From: Paraglaciecola mesophila
Lineage (GTDB): Bacteria; Pseudomonadota; Gammaproteobacteria; Enterobacterales; Alteromonadaceae
Length of the DNA stretch: 64,000 nucleotides
NCBI RefSeq assembly: GCF_009906955.1
Contig: NZ_CP047656.1
Span: forward strand, 3,595,001-3,659,000
Reading direction: 5' to 3'
The stretch's first letter is position 1. Each line of letters begins with the position of its first letter. The translations under genes and the position numbers were made by a program. The notes beneath the pieces are model-generated. The model was given only the letters and a program-made list of their open reading frames with translations. It had not been told where the DNA came from and did not search any database. Of this stretch, positions 27,820 through 35,992 are shown piece after piece.

Positions 27820-28275
27820 TATGAGCAAGCGCATGACATTCTGAGTGGCAGCAAGAAAAGACGGGGTAGAGCTATCAATAGAGTAGGTGGCTGGGCTAGC
27901 TATTAACTAGCTGAATTTCACGTATAAACAGTAAACCCACGGAAATGAGGGGGATACTTTTACATCTAGCAGCTTATACAAACATCTGCTAAGCGATTAA
28001 CCCCGCGTAGCTTAAGACTTACCACGTTTACAATCCATCAAGCCCCAGCACACCATCACCAAAGGCATTGTGGTAAGCATCATTACCATGGGTGTCCATG
28101 TAATTTTTTATTGGATTGCTAGTATGCAACATGAGAGTTACCTTTTAGTTTTGATTTAAAGATTCGACACCTTTATCAAAACGGGTAACTCTCTACTTTT
28201 CAAGAAGCAGTGTCAGATTTAGTCGGAACTAATACAAATTAGCTATTGACGCCATAGTCTCCTATTAGGTGCACA
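27820..28275. other. 456-bp region between the TetR gene and the SIR2-HerA pair
   Basis: No gene supported. It contains a compound inverted repeat at 28133-28193 and marks the approximate left border of the accessory zone. No attC-like site was found here. Confidence 0.45.
28133..28193. repeat. Compound inverted repeat
   Basis: A 10-bp outer stem (GAGAGTTACC at 28133 with GGTAACTCTC at 28184) and an 8-bp inner stem (GTTTTGAT at 28148 with ATCAAAAC at 28175) are separated by short unpaired stretches. It lies downstream of the HerA gene. No clear T run follows it on either strand, so it is not a standard terminator. Confidence 0.75.
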
Positions 28276-30006
28276 TCATTGAATGTTTTGCTTTCTCCAG
28301 TTATCTATTGCTTTATTTAACCGTCCAGCAGTTACATCACCTTGCCATTCCTTCCAGAACTCGATGGTGCCACTATCTGGCTTGTTATTCGGCTCATCAA
28401 TACGTATACGGCTAGGCAATAAACTTGCGTCTCCGACAACAAGCGCTTCACCAGTATCTAAAGTAGGTAAAATATCACTAAAACCACCTAGACTATCTGG
28501 GAGTAGTTTTTTTATGACAGATTGATCATCAGAATTAGTAAGCCTCATAGCCACAAAGTTACTGCATTGGCTAAGTATGGTCTTATTCACTTCTGATGGT
28601 CTTTGTGTGACAACCACCAAACTAACTCCATACTTTCTGCCTTCTTTAGCTATGCGCTCGAAAATTTGAATAGATATATCATCCGATGCTCCGGACACAT
28701 TTTTATTGGGAATATATAAATGGGCTTCATCACATAAGATTGCTACTGGGTGGCGTTCTTCAGAAGGTGTCCACTGTTGAACAGAAAAAGCAAGGCGAGC
28801 TACTAATGAAACGATTAACGGAAGCACATCTGACGGTACTTCAGAAAAGTTAATTATTTTAACTCCTCCATTTCCATTTTCATCGTTACTCCCTAAAAGA
28901 GCACAAGCTAACCTATTTAACCAGTCAAACTTTAAAACATCTGCTCCACCTTGAAACAAAAAGCCTAAACGACGATCCGATATTTTATTTTCTAGGCGAG
29001 AAATCATTCTGCTTAGTTTTCCGTTAAATTCACCAGCTTTTTCGGTGCCTGCTTTAGCACCTGGTATGCGCTCAACATTGATGGCATTTAACTCATGTAT
29101 CAATGATGGCAAATCAAAAGGAACAGGGCTATCAACTGTAAAGTTGTCTAAAATATCTTGATAGCCACCGTCTTCTAAGTATTGAGTTTTAGCTGAATTG
29201 ACTTCTCTCGCCATTAGCATTGCTTGGTTTGGCGCATTTTGATCACTGCGATCAACGAATAATGAAACCAATGCTTCATATGACAGTAGCCAGTAAGGTA
29301 GATAAATTACACCGTCTGCCAATGTGCGATTTGATTCTATATCACTTGGACCTGCAACCTTAAAGTGACTAATACCATCCCCCTCTAAAGGAGAATACTC
29401 CCCGTGCAAGTCAAAAATTATTGCATTTGAATTTTTCAGTTCAGAAACTTGCTCAATGATTCTTGCCGTAGTCCAAGATTTACCAGCCCCGGTGCTTCCT
29501 CCGATAAAAGCATGACGCTGGAAAAACTTATTACCATTTAAATAAGCTACCGCATTTTCATCTAGGGTATATTTACCTAATGTTAATGAATTACCGTCTG
29601 CTTCTGCATGAGAAATAACTCTCATAAATGAGGTTAGCTTTTCGCCTTCTAGTGCAAAACAATTTGCATCAATTTCCGGTACGCTTTCTAGTGTGCGGCG
29701 GAATATGTTTCTTTTTATACCGTCAGCATCAATCAAGGAGCCAATCAATGCCACTTTACATAAATTCTGTTCGTCAGAAGGCTCTTCATTTTCTTCAGTA
29801 GCAGAAGGTATTAGCTTTTTTCTTGTAACCTGATTGATAATTCCAATCAAGTGCTGCCCGGGCTTACTACTTTGTAATACAGCCAGCCTATTAACCTGCA
29901 ACCTTTTTAAAAGTTCAGCATCATTAACTTCTACAACAACTGTTGCTGTATCTACAGAAGCCACTTTGCCCAAAGCTTCATCGTCATTAAAATTAAAAAT
30001 AGTCAT
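28276..30006 (-). CDS. herA: HerA-like ATPase of a SIR2-HerA defence pair
   Basis: A 576-residue FtsK/HerA-type motor ATPase. An N-terminal HAS-barrel-like beta region covers about residues 1-130. Walker A GGSTGAGKSW is at 169-178, the second strand is IIFDLHGEYSP, Walker B is VAILCDEAHLYIP, and the arginine/Q region is EGRKYGVSLVVVTQRPSEVN. A C-terminal GEALVVGD segment seals the barrel, as in archaeal HerA. It lies 8 bp downstream of a SIR2 gene. In known SIR2-HerA systems the ATPase hexamer assembles with SIR2 subunits, and the complex depletes NAD+ or attacks DNA upon phage infection. Confidence 0.88.
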   Translation of the reverse strand: MTIFNFNDDEALGKVASVDTATVVVEVNDAELLKRLQVNRLAVLQSSKPGQHLIGIINQVTRKKLIPSATEENEEPSDEQNLCKVALIGSLIDADGIKRNIFRRTLESVPEIDANCFALEGEKLTSFMRVISHAEADGNSLTLGKYTLDENAVAYLNGNKFFQRHAFIGGSTGAGKSWTTARIIEQVSELKNSNAIIFDLHGEYSPLEGDGISHFKVAGPSDIESNRTLADGVIYLPYWLLSYEALVSLFVDRSDQNAPNQAMLMAREVNSAKTQYLEDGGYQDILDNFTVDSPVPFDLPSLIHELNAINVERIPGAKAGTEKAGEFNGKLSRMISRLENKISDRRLGFLFQGGADVLKFDWLNRLACALLGSNDENGNGGVKIINFSEVPSDVLPLIVSLVARLAFSVQQWTPSEERHPVAILCDEAHLYIPNKNVSGASDDISIQIFERIAKEGRKYGVSLVVVTQRPSEVNKTILSQCSNFVAMRLTNSDDQSVIKKLLPDSLGGFSDILPTLDTGEALVVGDASLLPSRIRIDEPNNKPDSGTIEFWKEWQGDVTAGRLNKAIDNWRKQNIQ

Positions 30007-30014
30007 ATATTCCC

Positions 30015-31034
30015 TTACATTATTAAATTCATGAAGCCACTGAGTGACCAGAACTCGCCTTCTACTTCTGCTGGTTCATCCAGTAGAGAGCTATAAATTT
30101 TAGATTTATTGTCTTCAGCTGCTTCGATAGCTAAATACTTATCAGTACTTTCATTAGCAATAAATTCTTTCGTAGCTTCGGTCAATTTATAAGTTATGAT
30201 AATTACTGAAGCTCCATTATTTGCACATCGATTTACCAGCTTCGTTTGGATATGTTCATCATTGAAACCAAAGCCAATACATAAATAAGCGGTGGCTTTA
30301 TCCATTACATCGTCAGATTCATGGATAATTGTTTTATAGGGCTCTTTATGAGTACTACGGTATTTTTCAATACCGGGTGTTACTATTAATGGTGTGAGAT
30401 CGTTAGGGATTTCACTAACGTTGCTTAAAAATATAATTACACCATTAGAATTAGAGAACCAACCTAGGGAACCATGCACTTTCCAAATATTTACCTGCCT
30501 AGAGCAAGATAAATAGTCCTTCTTAGCGCTGTAGCCTCTATAACCATGAGAGAAGCCACTGTAATGATGGATATTTTCTTGCTCGCACGCATATTCTGCT
30601 AACCTGTCATAATTGGGAGTTATTATGTTGAGCTCTTTGGCTGTGCTCCTAAACATGTGTTTTAACAGCTTACCCAGTGGAAACAATGAAAGGTTATTTA
30701 GTGAGCCCTCAAATACTGTAAAATCTTCAGGTGCTAGAAGGCTCCATGTTTCTGAAACCACTCTACCAGTTAGTTCAGGTGACAATGGAACATCATGTAA
30801 TGCTGTTTCTAAATCTATATCGGCTTTCAGTTTTTCACAAAAATTATGCCAAGAAGTTTGTTCATTATCGTGTAAATCCACCACGTCAACATTCGCCATA
30901 AGATGCTGTGCTAACTGCCACATTCCAGACATTCCAAAAGCAGCCGAAGCTCCACTTCCTAATATAATTACGGGAGTGTTCTTGTAATAATCTTGAGCTT
31001 GTTTTGATATTTTATTTAGGATTTCCTCAGACAT
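30015..31034 (-). CDS. SIR2-domain NADase of a SIR2-HerA defence pair
   Basis: A 339-residue SIR2-like protein. The Rossmann NAD-binding motif is VIILGSGASAAFGMSGM (Gly-Ser-Gly-Ala-Ser at 26-30). ITPNYDRLAEYA at 138-149 supplies the conserved Asn, and WKVHGSLGWF supplies the catalytic-type His at about 187. AYLCIGFGFNDEHIQ is the usual C-terminal motif of defence SIR2 proteins. There is no zinc-binding Cys quartet, unlike deacetylase sirtuins. It precedes HerA by 8 bp. The start lies 44 bp after an attC-like site, as expected for the first gene of an integron cassette. Confidence 0.88.
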   Translation of the reverse strand: MSEEILNKISKQAQDYYKNTPVIILGSGASAAFGMSGMWQLAQHLMANVDVVDLHDNEQTSWHNFCEKLKADIDLETALHDVPLSPELTGRVVSETWSLLAPEDFTVFEGSLNNLSLFPLGKLLKHMFRSTAKELNIITPNYDRLAEYACEQENIHHYSGFSHGYRGYSAKKDYLSCSRQVNIWKVHGSLGWFSNSNGVIIFLSNVSEIPNDLTPLIVTPGIEKYRSTHKEPYKTIIHESDDVMDKATAYLCIGFGFNDEHIQTKLVNRCANNGASVIIITYKLTEATKEFIANESTDKYLAIEAAEDNKSKIYSSLLDEPAEVEGEFWSLSGFMNLIM

Positions 31035-31077
31035 AACATTCCTTATATTGACTGATGGCTATGATGCTGCTTTGTGC

Positions 31078-31170
31078 GCCTAACGCCGCATTAAGCGGAC
31101 AAAAATAGTGGGTCAAAATGTGTAGCGAAGCGAAACGTAACCCACTGTTTTTGTTCCGTTTAAATGCCTT
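31078..31170 (-). other. attC-like cassette recombination site, interrupted by a group II intron
   Basis: Read on the minus strand it ends in GCGGCGTTAGGC, with the core GTTAGGC matching the integron R' consensus GTTRRRY. The site folds into two stems. TCCGCTTAATGC (31088-31099) pairs imperfectly with GCATTTAAACGGA (31155-31167). A 14-bp stem is formed by 31100-31113 with 31140-31153, with one wobble pair. The terminal loop of 26 nt contains the mini-hairpin GCGAAGC. The other outer arm is degenerate, reading through TATAA beyond the intron. No integron integrase is in the window. Confidence 0.65.
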
Positions 31171-33092
31171 GTGTACGCCCAGCATGGGCATGAACTAATG
31201 AGGTGAAAGTCCTCTGTAGGAAGGTCACCGTTTACTTAACTTACTGTTATTAAACGTTAACTACTAGCGAATGGCAAGGGCCAAACCGCGAGGTTTGGTC
31301 TGGAGGAATCGGGACGCAAATCTGCGAGCTGATGAACAAGAACATCATATGAGGCGTAGGCTGAAGGTGAGTTGGCACAAGACGACGAATCCACGTGATC
31401 TAACGGCCACCGTAAATGATGCAGTAGTGCAGAGACAGTTCATGCTCTTATCTGGGGAGATCTGCTTAACAAGCGATCGGTAAATAACCAGTGAGGCTCT
31501 GGTATACAAGTGCCTTGGCTTTTCAGTGTCATCGGCTGAATAGAGCAAATAGATGAAAACCGATAGCGCATAACGGTGTAAACCGCAGTGTGATTAAGCA
31601 GAAGTCAGCAGACGGCATAGTAGCCAAACGCCCATCGTAATGGTTGGGACACGGCGAAGGCCTGAACATTTAGAACAAAGGAGGAGCCTTGTCAGACTTG
31701 AACACACGAATACCGTCCGGTAGCGACGTGACTCAGCGTACCGATAAGCAGCCAGCCTTTAGCGAAATTCTACTCGAACTTACCTTAAAGTCTTCTAACA
31801 TATTGGAAGCGTGGAAACGGGTTCGAGCCAATAAAGGGGCTGCTGGCATTGATGGGATGACCATTGATGACTTCCCCACTTGGGCAAAAGATGGCAACTG
31901 GAAACGTATTGCATCTGAGCTTCGCTTAGGTCAATACCAACCATCACCCGTTCGACGAACGGAAATTGACAAACCCGATGGCGGTAAACGTCAGCTAGGC
32001 ATTCCAACTATTGTTGACCGAGTGATACAACAAGCCATTGCTCAGGTATTAACGCCCATATTCGATCCAACCTTCTCAGACAATAGTTTTGGGTTCAGGC
32101 CAAATCGAAATGGGCAACAAGCGGTGAAACAGGTACAAAGCATCATTAAAACGGGTCGCCGTTTTGCTGTCGATGTTGATCTGTCAAAGTTCTTTGACCG
32201 CGTTGATCATGATTTACTCATGACGCACCTTGGCTATAAAGTGAAGGACAAGCGATTGCTTAAATTGATTAAACGTTACTTGCGAGCTGGGGTTATCGAT
32301 AACCAGTTTTATAGTGAAAGTCGAGAAGGTGTTCCCCAAGGCGGGCCATTATCGCCTTTGCTGGCAAACATCATGCTTGACCCTTTGGACAAAGAGCTTG
32401 AGAAACGAGGACACAAGTTTGCTCGCTATGCGGATGATTTTACCATACTGGTAAAGAGTCCCCGTGCGGGTAAACGTGTGCTGAGTAGTATCAGCAGATT
32501 CCTGAATAACCACTTGAAACTGATCGTTAACACGGCCAAAAGTCACGTCGTTAAAACCAGTGAAAGTAAATTCCTTGGGTTCATATTTAAGGGAGGTCGC
32601 ATTCAATGGCACCCAAAGACATTGCTGAAGTTTAAGCAACAAGTCCGAAGGCTAACGAACCGCAACTGGGGTGTGTCCATGCATTACCAACTCTCTAAAC
32701 TCAGCCAGTATTTACGTGGTTGGATAAACTACTTCGGTATCGCCAGTGGTTATCAACGTTGTATCGATCTAGATCATTGGATCAGGCGCAGAGTTCGAAT
32801 GGCCTATTGGCGGCAGTGGCGTAAGCCGCGTACCAAAGTCAGACGTTTAATGAGGTTAGGTGTGCATGTTCAGGCAGCCGTTGCGTGTGGCATCACCAGC
32901 AAAGGACCATGGCGTAGTGCTAAAACTCCGGGGGTTAATCAAGCTTTATCCCTTGATTACTTAAAATCCGAGGGGCTTTATTCATTGCGTGATGGGTGGA
33001 TTGCGCTTCACCATCCTAAGTGAAACGCCCTGTGCGGAGCCGCATGCAGGGTGTTGTGGGGGCTGGAGGTTAGATACCTCCGGCTACCCGAT
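31171..33092 (+). mobile_element. Group II intron, class C (attC-associated type)
   Basis: The intron begins GTGTACGCCCAGCATGGGC, a variant of the GUGYG start of class C introns, and carries a maturase gene. It ends with a domain V-like hairpin (CGCCCTGTGCGG then CCGCATGCAGGGTG, about 33025-33053) and domain VI ending CTACCCGAT. It lies directly after the folded attC-like site and runs opposite to the cassette genes, as known attC-targeting introns do. The 3' boundary could shift by one or two bases, because the flanking TGA of the HEPN gene lies only about 6 nt away. Confidence 0.85.
31689..33023 (+). CDS. ltrA: Group II intron reverse transcriptase/maturase
   Basis: A 444-residue reverse transcriptase with RT motifs in order: GAAGIDGMTIDDF (RT1), RQLGIPTIVDRVIQQAI (RT2), FGFRPNRNGQQAV (RT2a), FAVDVDLSKFFDRVDHD (RT3), GVPQGGPLSPLLANIML (RT4), FARYADDFTI (active site YADD, RT5) and KSHVVKTSESKFLGF (RT6/7). 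The maturase X region includes YLRGWINYFG. There is no HNH endonuclease domain, typical of class C introns. The start is TTG at 31689, close to GAGGAG. A TTG nine bases later has better spacing and may be the true start. Confidence 0.93.
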   Translation: MSDLNTRIPSGSDVTQRTDKQPAFSEILLELTLKSSNILEAWKRVRANKGAAGIDGMTIDDFPTWAKDGNWKRIASELRLGQYQPSPVRRTEIDKPDGGKRQLGIPTIVDRVIQQAIAQVLTPIFDPTFSDNSFGFRPNRNGQQAVKQVQSIIKTGRRFAVDVDLSKFFDRVDHDLLMTHLGYKVKDKRLLKLIKRYLRAGVIDNQFYSESREGVPQGGPLSPLLANIMLDPLDKELEKRGHKFARYADDFTILVKSPRAGKRVLSSISRFLNNHLKLIVNTAKSHVVKTSESKFLGFIFKGGRIQWHPKTLLKFKQQVRRLTNRNWGVSMHYQLSKLSQYLRGWINYFGIASGYQRCIDLDHWIRRRVRMAYWRQWRKPRTKVRRLMRLGVHVQAAVACGITSKGPWRSAKTPGVNQALSLDYLKSEGLYSLRDGWIALHHPK

Positions 33093-33097
33093 TATAT

Positions 33098-33790
33098 TCA
33101 TACTTCCACAACAAATATTTGAGAGTCAACTTTACTTATTGCAATTCCTAAGAACTTATCCACTACATCAACGAGTTCTTTAATTAGAGTGTTATCAGTA
33201 ACATGAAAATCCCAAAATTCAAAATTGATTTCAATGCCAGAAAAAGTTACCTCAAGAGCTTTAGCATTCTTTGCCAAGGCTTCGGGAGTGTTACCTTTTA
33301 CTCGTGAGTTTGAATGCACAATTTGATTTCTTAGCTGTTGGTACTGACAAATACGATCATATAATTTTTTCTCTTTCTTAAGATCAATGTCGCAGGTAAG
33401 TTCAATATATCTGATTGATTTCCTAATCAGGTTATTATCATTCAGATCTTGGAGACTCAATTTACTATTGGTACAGTCTTTTATCTCCGCACTAAGGTGG
33501 GAAAGAGAGCTTTCTAATAGGGTATAAACAAGCACTATTGAAGAATGATAAAAATAACTTTTTAACTTAGAAATTTCTCTATTAAATAAATCGACTAGAA
33601 TTTCTTCATCATCAGGTCGGCTATCAATATCAGCGATCATATTTTCTTCTAAGGCATCACCCTTTTCAGATATAGCCTCACTAATATCTATTACATAACT
33701 TCGTAAATATTTTAGCTCATATTCTGTTCGCTCTTTAAAGCTTACTAAGTCAATAGCTTTTTCTGTAGAAGATTTCTTTTTAGTTAGCAT
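33098..33790 (-). CDS. HEPN-motif protein, possible RNase or defence cassette
   Basis: A 230-residue, largely helical protein. Residues 154-159 read RNQIVH, matching the RNxxxH catalytic motif of HEPN ribonucleases, preceded by a helix (YDRICQYQQL). The rest is charged and helical, with FYHSSIVLVYTLLESSLSHL in an upstream helix, a layout resembling RiboL-PSP-HEPN proteins. No nucleotidyltransferase antitoxin partner is adjacent. It lies just upstream, in its own direction, of the interrupted attC-like site, so it would be the gene of that cassette. Nuclease activity is inferred from the motif alone. Confidence 0.65.
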   Translation of the reverse strand: MLTKKKSSTEKAIDLVSFKERTEYELKYLRSYVIDISEAISEKGDALEENMIADIDSRPDDEEILVDLFNREISKLKSYFYHSSIVLVYTLLESSLSHLSAEIKDCTNSKLSLQDLNDNNLIRKSIRYIELTCDIDLKKEKKLYDRICQYQQLRNQIVHSNSRVKGNTPEALAKNAKALEVTFSGIEINFEFWDFHVTDNTLIKELVDVVDKFLGIAISKVDSQIFVVEV

Positions 33791-34054
33791 ACGGCAACTT
33801 ATGAAATGAATATAACAATATTAATAGCCGGAAAAGTTCCGCATTTAATCACGGAAGTTTTCCATCTTTCCCCATATGTCGTTTTAGCATATACCGTAAC
33901 TTGTTGTACAGGTTGAATTTTTCCCATTTTTCAAATTTTCTCATGTGGAAATACGGAAACCTTCCAATATCTTGCTGTTTACCGGAACTGTTGATGAAAA
34001 AGCATATAAAATTGCCCATAAATATTGCTTCCATTTGAATGAGCAAAGCGAATG

Positions 34055-34140
34055 TTTGGCGACGAAGTCGCTGCTTTTGCTTTTCTTGCGACTCACACTT
34101 TCCCGATGACGATAGCGACTTGTCAGATGGCCAGACAGGG
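34055..34140. repeat. Dispersed repeat related to the 220-bp tandem units
   Basis: The segment with GCGACGAAGTCGC, then CTTTCCCGATGACGATAGCG and CTTGTCAGATGGCCAGAC, recurs with few changes near 35290-35370 and 35505-35590. It contains a perfect 5-bp hairpin with GAA loop (GCGAC-GAA-GTCGC). Confidence 0.8.
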
Positions 34141-34271
34141 GTGAAGCCGAGGCTTTTAGGAGCAACGCTCCTATCGGGTGAACGATTCGCCATGGATGGT
34201 GAAGCTGGGTGAGGTACCAAGGACGGGTTTAAACTTAGTTTTGTATTATGAGTTTTCAAAGAGTGTAGTTA

Positions 34272-34603
34272 GCGAAGTGCTTTACAGGCGATCTGCATGG
34301 ATGCAGAAAGGTAGAGCAATGCAGGGAGCAATTGCCGAGATGTTTCTTTTCGCCGCTCTGACATGAAAGTCGATTAAAAATATGGGTCAACAAATTGGTT
34401 GGAGTGCGGCCTTTACAAAGTACGTCCTGTACTTTGCCCTGCGGGCCATCCTTCGGATGTTCAAAATGATTCCCGACCATTTTGTCTTGCTTACTTCTTT
34501 CGGCTGTTGGAAAGAAGTGAGGCGAGCCGAGGGACGCGGCTTGGAAAAAGGCATGGATGCCATAAGCGAAGCCCATAAGGTGCACGCAGTGCATAACGTG
34601 GAC
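34272..34603. repeat. Long repeat, copy A, with inserted hairpin blocks
   Basis: Shares flanks with copy B (35783-35992): GCGAAGTGCTTTACA at the left, CGCCGCTCTGACAT then TGGGTCAACAAATTGG in the middle, and GGCATGGATGCCATAAGCG at the right. Relative to copy B it has an extra block of about 71 bp at 34415-34485 and another after 34286. Both extra blocks consist largely of short hairpins. Confidence 0.8.
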
Positions 34604-34605
34604 AA

Positions 34606-34902
34606 TTAGAAATGTTTGGATGGATCCATGCGTTGATGGAGAATACGCGCCACATTAATGCCTTCATCGCTGGCTTGGTAAAAGACAATATGTTTTTCTA
34701 CTGGAAAGCTTCTTGCTCCATGATAAACATCATCTCTTTCTCTACCAAAATCTGGGTATTGAGCTAGTTTCGATAATGCTGACTCAATGGTTTGGGCATA
34801 CATCTTTGCTTGCAGACTTCCCCAAGCCTCAATCGTTGTGGATATTATTTTGAATAGATCATCTTCAGCTAGAGGAGATAGTTTATAGCTCGGTGTTGTC
34901 AT
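34606..34902 (-). CDS. parE: ParE/RelE family toxin
   Basis: A 98-residue toxin of the ParE/RelE fold. It opens with YKLSPLAEDDLFKIISTTIEAWG, contains the family pattern LAQYPDFGRERDDVYHGARSFPVEKHIVFYQ, and ends with VARILHQRMDPSKHF. In ParE proteins this ending carries the conserved RVLHxxMD motif. ParE toxins inhibit DNA gyrase. It overlaps the antitoxin gene by 20 bp, the classic antitoxin-first arrangement. Confidence 0.9.
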   Translation of the reverse strand: MTTPSYKLSPLAEDDLFKIISTTIEAWGSLQAKMYAQTIESALSKLAQYPDFGRERDDVYHGARSFPVEKHIVFYQASDEGINVARILHQRMDPSKHF

Positions 34903-35170
34903 TATTGTTCGCTGGTTTATTCGCTACCGAGTGAGAAGCTTGTTCAAATATATCCATTACACTGTTATTTGATGATTCGCCAGCGGCTATCTGTTCGAAG
35001 CCTTTCGCGACTTCTTCGCGTAATATTTTAAGTTGCTGGTCTTTAGCAACGTCTTTTTCAAATAATAACCTCAGACCATCACGGATCACTTCACTTGCGG
35101 AGGTATACAAACCATCAGATACTTTCTGAGTGATCCTTCTTTCAAATTCTTTACCTAACGTAATATTCAT
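34883..35170 (-). CDS. parD: ParD family antitoxin
   Basis: A 95-residue antitoxin starting at the ATG at 35170, with GGAGTG just upstream. The N-terminal ribbon-helix-helix reads MNITLGKEFERRITQKVSDG followed by LYTSASEVIRDGLRLLFE, typical of CopG/ParD dimers that bind their own promoter. The C-terminal tail would wrap the toxin. A longer in-frame reading upstream comes from repeat DNA and is rejected. Toxin-antitoxin pairs stabilise cassette arrays and islands. Confidence 0.9.
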   Translation of the reverse strand: MNITLGKEFERRITQKVSDGLYTSASEVIRDGLRLLFEKDVAKDQQLKILREEVAKGFEQIAAGESSNNSVMDIFEQASHSVANKPANNNDNTEL

Positions 35171-35280
35171 CACTAACACTCCAATCATTGATGCACATAT
35201 TATGCGCACGATATGAGCATCATTCAAGTTTACGCCGAATAAAATGGTTAGTACAAAGCGCAATGAGAGCAACACACGCT

Positions 35281-35720
35281 CTGGCGAAAAATCGCTGCTT
35301 GAATCTTTCTCGCGACTCATACTTTCCCGATGACGATAGAGACTTGTCAGATGGCCAGACAAGGATGTCTGAGCAAGAAGTGTGGCACTTTAAAATTATA
35401 AGTCAGCTACGAAGTGCCCATATCTCAACTCAACTCTCCCCAAGCATCGCAGGCTAATGCTGGGTCGATTGCATGAGGCGCCTAAGCGAAGCGCATACTT
35501 TGGCGACGAAGACGCTGCTTTTGTCTTTCTCGCGACTCATACTTTCCCGATGACGATAGCGACTTGTCAGATGGCCGGACAAGGACGTCTGAGCAAGAAG
35601 TGTGGCACTTTAAAATTATAAGTCAGCTACGAAGTACCCATATCTCGACTCAACTCTCCCCGAGCATCGCAGGCTAATGCTGGGTCTTCTGAGCGAAGCG
35701 CATACTTTGGCTTTTTCACG
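35281..35720. repeat. Tandem repeat, two 220-bp units
   Basis: Two units about 220 bp apart share TTTCTCGCGACTCATACTTT, then GCACTTTAAAATTATAAGTC and GCATCGCAGGCTAATGCTGG, with scattered substitutions. Each contains short hairpins. A third, shortened and diverged piece follows at about 35705-35780. No gene lies within. Confidence 0.85.
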
Positions 35721-35782
35721 ACTCCAATTTTCCATATTTTTCTTCGGCTTGTCAGATGTCCAGACAGGGACGTCTGGACAAG

Positions 35783-35992
35783 GCGAAGTGCTTTACATGG
35801 ATGTTTCCTTTCGCCGCTCTGACATTAAAGTCGATTAAAAATATGGGTCAACAAATTGGTTGGAGTGCGGCCTTTCTTGCTTACTTCTTTCGGCTGTTGG
35901 AAAGAAGTGAGGCGAGCCGAGGGACGCGGCTTGGAAAAAGGCATGGATGCCATAAGCGAAGCGCATAAGGTGCACGCAGTGCATAAAGTGGC
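35783..35992. repeat. Long repeat, copy B
   Basis: A shorter version of copy A lacking the hairpin blocks present there. Its right end passes directly into the mini-hairpin array. Confidence 0.8.

Larger units (their letters stand above)
33791..34605. other. 815-bp non-coding repeat region
   Basis: No genuine gene seen. It holds one copy of an 86-bp repeat (34055-34140), many short hairpins, and copy A of a longer repeat (34272-34603). Apparent open frames on both strands are by-products of the repeats. Confidence 0.6.

Noticed and set aside
28133..28193. Second attC closing the SIR2-HerA cassette
   Set aside because: Order and sequence of the arms do not fit RYYYAAC...GTTRRRY. The site starts with GTTACC and ends with GGTAAC.
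31689..33023. Retron or diversity-generating reverse transcriptase
   Set aside because: The maturase domain, domain V/VI RNA and GUGYG-like 5' end identify a group II intron. No template/variable repeat or msr/msd region is seen.
34382..34609. Open frames on both strands within the hairpin repeats (also 34256-34594, 35825-36169, 35835-36122 and 35881-36156)
   Set aside because: They arise from repeated hairpin DNA, appear in several frames at once, overlap each other on one strand and lack ribosome binding sites. Their low-complexity Cys/Ala/His/Leu products mirror the repeat.
34883..35362. Long 159-residue form of the antitoxin
   Set aside because: The N-terminal 64 residues are a translation of the 220-bp repeat. 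The ribosome binding site and ParD homology begin at 35170.
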